NCBI GenBank assembly: GCA_026391805.1
Contig: JAPLDJ010000010.1
Coordinates: forward strand, 1-64,000
From: Bacteroidota bacterium
GTDB lineage: Bacteria > Bacteroidota > Bacteroidia > Bacteroidales > FEN-979
Length of the DNA: 64,000 nucleotides
Direction: 5' to 3'
The notes under the pieces are model-generated. The model searched no databases, was not told the origin of the DNA, and saw only the letters and a program-made list of their open reading frames with translations. The position numbers and the translations under genes were made by a program. This document shows, piece by piece, positions 45,459-53,986 of this stretch. Each line of letters starts with the position of its first letter. Position 1 is the stretch's first letter.

Positions 45459-46169
45459 ATGAGCACAAAAGCAATGATCCTTGCCGCGGGACTTGGCACC
45501 CGGCTCAGGCCTGTCACCGACAGGATCCCGAAAGCCCTCGTAGAGATCGGCGGCCGAACACTGCTGGAGACGGCCGTCCTTCACCTTGCAGAACATGGCA
45601 TAAAAGAGATCATTGTCAACGTTCATCACTTTGCCGGGCAGGTCATTGAATATCTTGAGCAGAAGAAAAATTTCGGGCTGGACATAAGCATTTCCGATGA
45701 ATCGGATCAACTCTTCGACACCGGCGGCGGATTGAAAAAGGCAGCATGGTTTTTCGGTGACGGCGAGCCTTTTATCGTAAGGAATGTAGATGTGATCTCT
45801 GATCTCGATCTGAGTGCAATGATGGATTTTCATAAACAATCCCACACACTCGTGACGGTGGCAGTGAGGAAAAGGGAGACTTCCCGTTATTTTCTCTTTG
45901 ATCATGATGGGCGGCTATGCGGCTGGGTCAATGTAAAAACCGGGGAGAAGATTATTTGTTATGAACCTGCAGGAGAAACAGAGATGCTTGCTTTTAGCGG
46001 TATCCAGGAGGTCGATCCTGCCATTTTTCAACTGATAAAAGAAGAAGGGAAATTCTCCCTCACGACATTATTCCTCCGGCTGGCAAAAGACCACCTGATC
46101 AAAGGATATATGGATGAAAGCAACGTCTGGAAAGATGTCGGAAAATCACCTGCGGATCTGTTGACATGA
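45459..46169 (+). CDS. MurU-like sugar-1-phosphate nucleotidyltransferase
   Basis: Nucleotidyltransferase of 236 residues. It opens with the NTP-binding signature ILAAGLGTRLRPVTDRIPKA and has the metal-binding Asp in RNVDVISDLD. It would convert a sugar 1-phosphate to a UDP-, GDP- or CDP-sugar. It lies 22 bp after the AmgK-like kinase, which supports a MurU-type role making UDP-MurNAc or UDP-GlcNAc from recycled wall sugars. Mannose- or heptose-1-phosphate transferases share this fold and remain possible. Confidence 0.82.
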   Translation: MSTKAMILAAGLGTRLRPVTDRIPKALVEIGGRTLLETAVLHLAEHGIKEIIVNVHHFAGQVIEYLEQKKNFGLDISISDESDQLFDTGGGLKKAAWFFGDGEPFIVRNVDVISDLDLSAMMDFHKQSHTLVTVAVRKRETSRYFLFDHDGRLCGWVNVKTGEKIICYEPAGETEMLAFSGIQEVDPAIFQLIKEEGKFSLTTLFLRLAKDHLIKGYMDESNVWKDVGKSPADLLT

Positions 46170-46186
46170 AAGGATAAGGCACTGAA

Positions 46187-49078
46187 ATGACAAAATTTTT
46201 AGAAAAAACGGCGGAATACCTGGTTCGGAAATACGGAGATAAGATCTCCGGTCTCTGCATAGTATTGCCAAACCGTCGTGCAGGGCTGTTCTTTAAGAAG
46301 TACCTGGGAAAGACTGCCGGAAAAACCATCTGGTCGCCTGCGGTCTTTTCGATCGAGGACTTCATGGTTAACCTGTCCGGACTGAACCTTACTGATTCCA
46401 TCCAGGTCCTGTTTGAGCTGTATGAGATCCATAAATCCATGGAAGGAAAGCAGGCGCAGCCATTCGATGAATTCACCAGCTGGGCGCAGCAGCTGCTGGG
46501 CGACTTTAACGAAATCGACAGCTACCTTGTGGATTCAAAGGATCTGTTCTCCTACCTGAGTGAGGCAAAGGCCCTGAGTGTATGGAACCTCGACAACAAA
46601 CCGCTGACCGATTTCGAAAAACAGTACCTCCGCTTTTTTAAGTCACTTTACACGTATCATGAGCAGCTGCGCGAGCGTCTGCTTGCGTCCAATCGCGCGT
46701 ACCCCGGGCTTCTCTTCCGTAAAACAGCGGAGAATATCGGTCAATGGAAGCAAAAGCTGCCGTGGGAACAGGTCATTTTTGCGGGATTCAATGCGCTGAC
46801 GAAGGCCGAAGAGGTGATCATCGATGCGCTTGTTTCTTCAGGAAAAGCTGAATTGCTCTGGGATGCGGATGCTTATTACATGGAGGATGAAAAACAGGAA
46901 GCCGGGTTCTTCCTTCGTTCCTGGAAAAAGAAGTGGAAGACCGGTCCGTTCAACTGGATCTCCGATGATCTTGCAACCTCATCGGCGGAAATACACGTCA
47001 TCGGCGTTCCTTTTCATGTGGGACAGGCAAAACTGTGCGGAGAGCTCCTTGCCAACGGACTCCTTAAAAAAGACCGTGCGGAGGAAACAGCCGTCGTTAT
47101 GATGGACGAGCAGGTACTTCTTCCATTGCTGAATTCACTGCCGCCGGATGTGAGGGATCTGAATATTACAATGGGGTTACCGCTGCGGCAGACGCCTGTT
47201 TTTGATCTTCTCGATACCATCTTCCGGATGCATGAAAATACGGCGCGATTTGAACGGAATGCAACGGCAGGGGCAGAACGTTTTTATTACCGTGATATCC
47301 TGCGGATCCTGCAGCATCCCTATGCCATCCGGATGGCCGGAGGATTGCTTAAAGGGAATGTTTTTGTTCTCGATGAACTTATCCGTGAGATCCGTTCGGG
47401 GAACAGGGTGTTCATACGGAAGGAGGATCTGCTCGCGACGGGCGCGGGACTTTTTTCCGGGAGCCTTGGCTTCCTTGAACCGATTTTCGATTCCTGGAAG
47501 GATCCGCTGAAAGCCATCGCCTGCCTGCGGAGCATCATCGCCACCCTGCGCGATGGATTCCTAAACGCTTCCGGGGATGAACAAAAAGGATCGGTAAGGA
47601 TCGAAGTGGAGTTTCTCTATGCATTTTCAAAAATCATTTTCCGCCTGGCAACTCTGGCGGAACAATATGATGCGATCAAAAACCTGAAGATCCTGCACAA
47701 CCTTTTCAACCAGCTTTCAGGCTCGGCGTCGCTGCCGTTTTACGGTGAACCGCTCCATGGCCTGCAGATGATGGGAATGCTCGAAACACGCACCCTCGAC
47801 TTCGAAAACCTGGTGCTGCTTTCGGTCAATGAAGATCTTCTCCCCAGCGGAAAGACATCGCCCTCATTTCTTCCCTATGACATCCGACGCCATTTCCGCC
47901 TGCCCACCTACCAGCACAAGAACGCCATCTATGCCTATCACTTTTATCGCCTGATCCAGCGTGCAGGAAAGGTTTACCTGCTTTACAATACCGAAAGCGA
48001 TGAGCTCGGCGGAGGCGATAAGAGCAGGTTCATCAAGCAGATCCTGCATGAATTAAGAAACTACAACCCGAATATACGGATCGAAGAAGAGTTCCTCGTA
48101 ACCTCCCCGCTGAAGGTACCTGCTTTTCCCGGCATCGAAGTGCCCAAGACCGGGAATGTGGCGGAAAAGCTTATGGATAAATGCAAATCAGGATTTTCTC
48201 CTACCGTATTGAACAATTATATCCAGTGCCCGTTAAAATTCTATTTCCAGGACCTGCTTGGATTGCGTGAAGAGAAGGAAAAGGAGGAGACCATCGATTC
48301 ACAGGTGCTCGGCCTTGCGATCCATGAAGCCCTCGAGAATCTTTACCAGCCATTCAAAGACCAGGTGCTTTCGGAAGAAGCGATCGACGAGATGATGAAA
48401 CTTTCCGAGGAGGCCATCGACAAGGCATTCGTTCATAAATACAAAGGCTCGGATGTGACTTACGGGAAGAACCTGTTGCTGGTGAGGGTGGCGAGGATAC
48501 TTGTCAGGAAATTCCTGGAGAAGGAGAAGAAACGGATCGGATCATTGAGGCAGGAAGGATCCGGCATCGTGGTAACCCACCTGGAGAAACCACTGAGTGG
48601 CAGGATCTCGATTCTTTTTGATGACAAAGAACTGGAGATCCGTTTGAAGGGTTTCATCGACCGGATCGAACGGATAGGGCAGGAGTGGAGGATCATCGAT
48701 TATAAAAGCGGGGTGGTCGCTCCCAATGATATGAAATTTGATGAATGGGATGAGCTCAGGGAGGATCCGGATCTTTCAAAAGCGGTCCAGCTACTGATGT
48801 ATGCTTATCTTTTTTTTCATGAAAGGAAGGAAAATACATCAGCCATCCGGGCGGGGATCATCTCATTGCGCAAGCTGAACGAGGGTTTTATGGAAGTGCA
48901 TCCGCCTGCAACCGGTGGAAAAAATGAGCTTCCCATTGTTCCCGGAGATCTGGAGGAATTTGAGAAGATCCTGAAAGAAATTTTATCCGAGATATTTGAT
49001 CTCAGCATTCCTTTCCGTCAAACGGCAGAGGTAAAACGATGCGAGTACTGCGATTTTATTGGTCTTTGCGACCGTTAA
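46187..49078 (+). CDS. addB: AddB-like PD-(D/E)XK nuclease subunit
   Basis: Partner of the AddA-like helicase in double-strand-break processing, 963 residues. The N-terminus resembles inactive-helicase AddB (LCIVLPNRRAGLFF in place of a Walker A). The C-terminal nuclease domain has RIIDYKSG and AVQLLMYAYL. Four Cys (one in NYIQCPLKFYF and three in RCEYCDFIGLC) are placed as in the AddB-type 4Fe-4S cluster. It starts 17 bp after the MurU-like gene. The last 23 bp overlap the Memo-AMMECR1 gene tail-to-tail. Confidence 0.88.
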   Translation: MTKFLEKTAEYLVRKYGDKISGLCIVLPNRRAGLFFKKYLGKTAGKTIWSPAVFSIEDFMVNLSGLNLTDSIQVLFELYEIHKSMEGKQAQPFDEFTSWAQQLLGDFNEIDSYLVDSKDLFSYLSEAKALSVWNLDNKPLTDFEKQYLRFFKSLYTYHEQLRERLLASNRAYPGLLFRKTAENIGQWKQKLPWEQVIFAGFNALTKAEEVIIDALVSSGKAELLWDADAYYMEDEKQEAGFFLRSWKKKWKTGPFNWISDDLATSSAEIHVIGVPFHVGQAKLCGELLANGLLKKDRAEETAVVMMDEQVLLPLLNSLPPDVRDLNITMGLPLRQTPVFDLLDTIFRMHENTARFERNATAGAERFYYRDILRILQHPYAIRMAGGLLKGNVFVLDELIREIRSGNRVFIRKEDLLATGAGLFSGSLGFLEPIFDSWKDPLKAIACLRSIIATLRDGFLNASGDEQKGSVRIEVEFLYAFSKIIFRLATLAEQYDAIKNLKILHNLFNQLSGSASLPFYGEPLHGLQMMGMLETRTLDFENLVLLSVNEDLLPSGKTSPSFLPYDIRRHFRLPTYQHKNAIYAYHFYRLIQRAGKVYLLYNTESDELGGGDKSRFIKQILHELRNYNPNIRIEEEFLVTSPLKVPAFPGIEVPKTGNVAEKLMDKCKSGFSPTVLNNYIQCPLKFYFQDLLGLREEKEKEETIDSQVLGLAIHEALENLYQPFKDQVLSEEAIDEMMKLSEEAIDKAFVHKYKGSDVTYGKNLLLVRVARILVRKFLEKEKKRIGSLRQEGSGIVVTHLEKPLSGRISILFDDKELEIRLKGFIDRIERIGQEWRIIDYKSGVVAPNDMKFDEWDELREDPDLSKAVQLLMYAYLFFHERKENTSAIRAGIISLRKLNEGFMEVHPPATGGKNELPIVPGDLEEFEKILKEILSEIFDLSIPFRQTAEVKRCEYCDFIGLCDR

Positions 49079-50591
49079 GCTCCTTTTCCGAGAATACCGC
49101 TGCCTCATAGGTATAAATCTCTGCATCCTTCCAGCCGTTCCATCCGATACCCGCTTTGTCGCGTGCACAATGCCCGAGGAATTCCTCCTTGCTCCATCCC
49201 GTCCCCGTGGCCACCTGTGGCAGGAAGGTCCCCGACTGGTATCCTTTACGGATGTAAATCCCATGCTTTCCAAGGACAATTTCATCGATGGATTTGATCA
49301 GTTTTAATGGTGAAAGAACGGAGATCTCGATCTCAATCTTGTCGATTTCATCAGACTTCACGGGCGGAAAACGGTTGTCCTGGGTGGAGGAGGCGATGGC
49401 CATGTCGCGAACCACCAGGTAAAGAGGTTCTTGGGCATAAAACTGGCCAACGCAGCCCCTCAGGACACCATCCTCGGTGAGCGTCACAAAAGCGCCGCCC
49501 GGTGTCTTCAGCAGTTCGGAAAATCCGGTTGCATCAACGTCGGGAGTTTTTCCATTGTGGATATATTGTTCGATCGTGTTACGCGCGATCTTCAGCAGAT
49601 CCTTTTTGTCTTTAGGGGTCAGTTGAAAATCCGTGGATGCCGGCTGTGTGGTCTTGCCAGAAAGCACGATCGACCAGTATCCGACCACCTGGCTCTTGTC
49701 CTTGTATTTTGAATCACCGGAGTTCTGGTAGTAAATCGGGGTCATCTTGATGCCCGGATCCGATTCGGTCATATACATCAAAGTCAGCACCGAGGTCCAC
49801 CCGCAAATGCTGGTAGCCAGGTTCGAAACTTCCTTGTCGCTGTTTGCTTTAATCGTTTTCAATAACTGGTCGGGCTTTCCGGAGAGAATGGCATCGCAGG
49901 TGCTTTTATCCAGCGCAATGGCGTCGTTGTAGGCAGGATAGTGGGAGAAATCACTGCTGATCACAAACAAATTATTCCCTCCGAGGTACGGTTTTAGCGC
50001 CATAGCGACCTTTTTGCAGGATTGGGCCGACTGTGTTCCGAGCACGATCGGAACCAGGTTAAAGCTCTTCTTAAGGTAATATTGAAGGAATGGAACCTGC
50101 ACCTCGATGCTGTGTTCGGCCTTATCGGCATCCGCATTGAAGGTGAAAACTGCATTTTCACTGATCAGCTTGTTCGCCAGTTCCCGGTTTACCTTCACCT
50201 TGCCCAGCGGCGTCTGGTAATCCCCAATGTTGTAAATGGATGCTCCCATGAATGAAGCGTGGTGGCTCGACCCAATGATGAAGATGTTATCGTACTGCTT
50301 GTCGGGATCGAGCTGCCTGTAACTGCTGGCCGCCACGATCCCCGAAAATTCATAGCCGGCATGCGGGCAGATCACCGCAACGACATCCTTCACCGATGCA
50401 GGTTTTGCTTTGGAAAACATTTCCAAAAGCAAAGCGCGTAATCCGGATGCATCGTCCGGGTAAAAGCTGCCGGCTACTGCCATGGGCCGGTCGACAGGTG
50501 GCGGAAGCGTTTTCTGATCCTGTGAACGGCATCCGGGTTCAACCAGGATGAAGATCAGGATCAGCCAGAACCAGAACCGCAGTTTTTTCAT
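49056..50591 (-). CDS. Lipoprotein fusion of Memo (AmmeMemoRadiSam B) and AMMECR1 (A)
   Basis: Two AmmeMemoRadiSam components in one 511-residue polypeptide. A signal peptide with C21 (LVEPGC) predicts a periplasmic or outer-membrane lipoprotein. Residues 35-310 are the Memo domain. Its likely metal ligands are H77 (PHAGYEFSG), H110/H111 (GSSHHASFMG) and C263 (CGWTSV), matching in order and approximate spacing the Cu-binding His, His and Cys of human MEMO1. Residues 325-511 are the AMMECR1 domain with LRGCVG at 377-382. The frame extends to a GTG at 50618, but the ATG at 50591 gives a normal signal peptide. The function of the system is not known. Confidence 0.88.
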   Translation of the reverse strand: MKKLRFWFWLILIFILVEPGCRSQDQKTLPPPVDRPMAVAGSFYPDDASGLRALLLEMFSKAKPASVKDVVAVICPHAGYEFSGIVAASSYRQLDPDKQYDNIFIIGSSHHASFMGASIYNIGDYQTPLGKVKVNRELANKLISENAVFTFNADADKAEHSIEVQVPFLQYYLKKSFNLVPIVLGTQSAQSCKKVAMALKPYLGGNNLFVISSDFSHYPAYNDAIALDKSTCDAILSGKPDQLLKTIKANSDKEVSNLATSICGWTSVLTLMYMTESDPGIKMTPIYYQNSGDSKYKDKSQVVGYWSIVLSGKTTQPASTDFQLTPKDKKDLLKIARNTIEQYIHNGKTPDVDATGFSELLKTPGGAFVTLTEDGVLRGCVGQFYAQEPLYLVVRDMAIASSTQDNRFPPVKSDEIDKIEIEISVLSPLKLIKSIDEIVLGKHGIYIRKGYQSGTFLPQVATGTGWSKEEFLGHCARDKAGIGWNGWKDAEIYTYEAAVFSEKELNGRKDQ

Positions 50592-50599
50592 ATTTTTCT

Positions 50600-50625
50600 T
50601 AACTTTGATACCTACCACAAAGTTA
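50600..50625. promoter_or_regulatory. Symmetric divergent promoter pair
   Basis: TAACTTTG at 50600-50607 on the plus strand and the same octamer on the minus strand (50625-50618) form a perfect inverted repeat with a 10-bp centre. Both match the -7 consensus TAnnTTTG, and each lies upstream of a start codon in its own direction (50630 plus and 50591 minus). They would start short, divergent transcripts. The symmetry could also serve as an operator. Confidence 0.6.
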
Positions 50626-50629
50626 ATGC

Positions 50630-52768
50630 ATGCAGATCAGATTTGAGCATTCGGTCAGAATCTCTTTGTTCACCCTGGGCTTTTCTTCGCTTTTTACCCA
50701 GGTTTTGCTCCTGCGGGAATGTTTTACCCTGCTGAACGGAAATGAACTGGTCATTGGGATCATACTGGCCAACTGGGTTTTGCTTACGGGCGCAGGCGCT
50801 TATCTCGGGAGATTTTTTGGAAAGATGAAGGTGAAGATACCTTTTCTTCTTTTTCTTCAGTTCATTTTTTCGCTGTTACCGTTGCTGATGATCCTGAAAC
50901 TGGATCTTTGGAAAGCATTATCCATACCTGTCGGCAGCATGCCCGGGCTCACCACGATCATCGGTTCCACCTTCCTGATCCAGCTTCCTTTTTGCCTGCT
51001 GAACGGATTCCTGTTCATTGCCTTCGTTCACCAGCTCTCGGAATTATCCGGAAAAAATGCTTCTGCACGTTCCTATTCCATTGAATCGGTTGGCGGTATG
51101 GTGGCCGGACTGGTGGTCAATGTGCTGATATTTAATGCCATTTCGCCGTTCGCATGCCTTCATATCCTGCTGGTGCTGAACCTTGTGGTTTGTATTCTTA
51201 CCTCGCTCTCATCAGGGATCCGTCCGGTCAGGTTTATCATGATTCCCGTTTGTATTGTATTCATGATCGTTCCTTTTTTTACTGATCTGGAAACTCAAAC
51301 GCTCAACAATCTTTATCCGGGCCAGAAAATAATTTCCCATCGCCCGACGCCTTACGGGAACGTGGATATCACTATGAATGCCGGTCAGCTTAATTATTAT
51401 GAGAACGGCCTTCTGCTTTTTTCTTCCGGTAATGAGATCTTCAATGAGGAGGCCGTCCACTTTGCGATGGTGCAGCATCCGCATGCTGATAAAGTGTTGC
51501 TGGTTTCAGGAGGAATCAGCGGAACGGTCGGCGAGATCCTGAAATATCACCCGGTACTTGTTGATTATATTGAACTTGACCCGGAACTGATCAGGACCGG
51601 GAAACGCTATTCGAAAATGCTTGACAATCCGGTGATCCGGATAACGGAGGGCGATGCCCGGCGGTTTATCCGCACAGCGAAGGAAAAATATGATATGGCG
51701 CTGATCAGCCTGCCGGAACCTTCCACCTTGCTGCTCAACCGGTATTATACGCTTGAATTTTTGAAAGAACTGAAACCTGTATTGAATGCAGGTGCAGTGA
51801 TTTCCATCGCGCTGCCATCCACAGCCGATTACGTCAGTACAACCGCCTTGAAAACCAATTCCATTCTTTATCAAACGCTGCATAAGGTTTTTGCGAATGT
51901 CCTCATCCTTCCGGAACAAAAAAATTATTTCCTGGCCTCCGACAGCCCGCTTTCATCAGAGATTTCAACACTGACTGCAAAACATGGTATTTCGAACAAG
52001 TTTGTAAATGCTTTTTACCTTGATGAGAATTCCCTGAAAGATCGGAGCGAATACGTGATGTCGCAGCTGGACAGGAATTCAGATGCAAACACTGATTTCA
52101 GGCCCATGGCTTTTTTTATGCAGATCAGGTACTGGATCTCCATGTTCAGATGGAATATGCTTGTATACGGAATCGTGATCCTGGCGGCGGTCCTGCTCAT
52201 CCTTCTCAGCCTGAACAGGATCAGCCTGGGACTGTTTACTGGCGGATTTACGGCTTCCTCTGTTGAGATGCTGATCCTGTTTTCGTTCCAGATCATTTAC
52301 GGTTATCTGTTCCTGGCGACAGGGATCGTCATCACGCTGTTCATGGCCGGGCTTGCAGCAGGAGCATGGTCATACAGAAAGATCTATCCGGTATCTTCAA
52401 TAAACAACTATATCTATATTCAGATCGCGCTGGCTCTTTTCTCGCTGGGATTCCCGTTTATCATCCTGGCCATGAACCTGCCCGGAATTCCGGTTTTCTT
52501 TGTCCAAATCGTTTTTATACTTCTGACCCTGATCATTTCCTTCATTACCGGACTGATGTTTTCCATGGCTTCGGTGATCAATGCTAAAAATGTCACGACG
52601 ACGACCGCTTTCAACTATTCCGCAGACCTTTTCGGCTCGGCGCTTGGCGCTATTGTTACGACGATCGTTTTGCTCCCGTTATTGGGCCTGGTTGTTACCT
52701 GCCTGATCCTCGTTGCCGTGAATTTATTTAGTGCGGGTTTCCTTTACGTAAGGATGAAAATTGCGTAA
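50630..52768 (+). CDS. Membrane spermidine-synthase-like protein
   Basis: 712-residue membrane protein. Helices at about 10-220 and again from about 500 to the end flank a Rossmann methyltransferase-like domain (230-470) of the spermidine-synthase family, seen in VLLVSGGISGTVGEIL, YIELDPEL and EGDARRFI. Soluble spermidine synthases have acidic residues in GGGDGG and in the late DSTDP motif. Here these are GGISG (294-298) and SLPEP (360-364), so normal aminopropyl transfer is doubtful. It is divergent from the Memo-AMMECR1 gene and 32 bp ahead of the radical SAM gene. A role in the same system is inferred. Confidence 0.78.
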   Translation: MQIRFEHSVRISLFTLGFSSLFTQVLLLRECFTLLNGNELVIGIILANWVLLTGAGAYLGRFFGKMKVKIPFLLFLQFIFSLLPLLMILKLDLWKALSIPVGSMPGLTTIIGSTFLIQLPFCLLNGFLFIAFVHQLSELSGKNASARSYSIESVGGMVAGLVVNVLIFNAISPFACLHILLVLNLVVCILTSLSSGIRPVRFIMIPVCIVFMIVPFFTDLETQTLNNLYPGQKIISHRPTPYGNVDITMNAGQLNYYENGLLLFSSGNEIFNEEAVHFAMVQHPHADKVLLVSGGISGTVGEILKYHPVLVDYIELDPELIRTGKRYSKMLDNPVIRITEGDARRFIRTAKEKYDMALISLPEPSTLLLNRYYTLEFLKELKPVLNAGAVISIALPSTADYVSTTALKTNSILYQTLHKVFANVLILPEQKNYFLASDSPLSSEISTLTAKHGISNKFVNAFYLDENSLKDRSEYVMSQLDRNSDANTDFRPMAFFMQIRYWISMFRWNMLVYGIVILAAVLLILLSLNRISLGLFTGGFTASSVEMLILFSFQIIYGYLFLATGIVITLFMAGLAAGAWSYRKIYPVSSINNYIYIQIALALFSLGFPFIILAMNLPGIPVFFVQIVFILLTLIISFITGLMFSMASVINAKNVTTTTAFNYSADLFGSALGAIVTTIVLLPLLGLVVTCLILVAVNLFSAGFLYVRMKIA

Positions 52769-52800
52769 CTTTATGGTCAGGAAAAAGGTTTAAATTTTAA

Positions 52801-53970
52801 ATGGCGAAACGAATTTCGAAACGGGATTTCCTGCGTTACAGCGTTCTCGGCATTGGCGCAGCTGCTGCAGGACTCAATTCAGCACGGGCCCTGGGAAAAG
52901 GCATCATGAGTGACGGTTCGCCTTCGCCTTCGGTTTCTGTGCCTGTCGCCGACCTTGGAAAATTCAGCCACGAATCACCTTATTATATTTCCACAGCCCG
53001 GGGCGTGAAATGCCAGATCTGTCCGAATAACTGCGTACTAAAAGATGGCCAGGAAAGCATCTGCAGGACACATGTCGTCAAGGATGGTAAGTTGTATTCC
53101 ATTGCATACGGGAATCCCTGCTCGGTTCATGTTGACCCCATCGAGAAAAAACCATTGTTTCATTTTCTCCCTTCATCACAGAGTTTTTCCATTGCCACCG
53201 CCGGGTGTACATTCGCCTGCCTGAACTGCCAGAACTGGGAGATATCGCAGGAAAGTCCAAGGAACACGCGGAACATCGACCTGATGCCCGTGAATGTCAT
53301 GGAAGAGGCTGTCAGCAATGGCTGCCGGTCGGTTGCCTATACCTATTCGGAGCCCATTGCATTTTATGAATACACCTATGACAGTGCAAAGTTTGTACGG
53401 GCAAGGGGTTTGAAGAACCTGCTCATCTCCAACGGCTTTATCAATGAAAAGCCTCTGCGCGATCTTTGCAAATACCTCGATGCTGCAAACATCAACCTTA
53501 AGTCCTTCAGTGAAGAGATCTATGCAAAGCTGAACGCAGGTTCGCTGGAACCCATCCTGAATACATTAAAAATATTAAAGGAAGAAGGTGTCTGGCTGGA
53601 GATCACAAACCTGATTGTCCCGAACTGGACCGACAAGCCGGAAATGATCACGGAAATGTGCAACTGGCTGGCGAAAAACGGTTTCCAGGACAATCCGCTC
53701 CATTTCAGCCGTTTTTTTCCGCTCTACAAACTGAAGAACCTTCCCTATACACCGCTGGAGATCCTTGAAAAGGCCCGTGAGATCGCCCTTTCAGCAGGTC
53801 TGAAATATGTGTACATCGGCAACGTCCCAGGATCACCGGCAGAAAACACATATTGCCCCAACTGCAAGAAAACCATCATCGAGCGCAGAGGCTTTACCAT
53901 CCTGGCCAATTACATCAAAGATTCCAATTGCAAGTTCTGCGGGACGAAGATTGCAGGGGTTTGGAGGTAA
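52801..53970 (+). CDS. AmmeMemoRadiSam radical SAM protein with Tat-like signal
   Basis: Radical SAM enzyme of 389 residues. The 4Fe-4S motif C-x3-C-x2-C is at C136, C140 and C143 (AGCTFACLNCQNW). A Cys-rich segment precedes it (CQICPNNC, 71-78) and a C-terminal ribbon (YCPNCKK and CKFCGTK) follows. The first 35 residues (SKRDFLRYSVLGIGAAAAGL) look like a twin-arginine signal with a Lys-Arg pair, followed by Ala-rich hydrophobic core. Export of a radical SAM enzyme would be unusual. It probably shares an operon with the membrane protein 32 bp upstream. Confidence 0.85.
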   Translation: MAKRISKRDFLRYSVLGIGAAAAGLNSARALGKGIMSDGSPSPSVSVPVADLGKFSHESPYYISTARGVKCQICPNNCVLKDGQESICRTHVVKDGKLYSIAYGNPCSVHVDPIEKKPLFHFLPSSQSFSIATAGCTFACLNCQNWEISQESPRNTRNIDLMPVNVMEEAVSNGCRSVAYTYSEPIAFYEYTYDSAKFVRARGLKNLLISNGFINEKPLRDLCKYLDAANINLKSFSEEIYAKLNAGSLEPILNTLKILKEEGVWLEITNLIVPNWTDKPEMITEMCNWLAKNGFQDNPLHFSRFFPLYKLKNLPYTPLEILEKAREIALSAGLKYVYIGNVPGSPAENTYCPNCKKTIIERRGFTILANYIKDSNCKFCGTKIAGVWR

Positions 53971-53986
53971 AGAAAATGTCTTTCTT

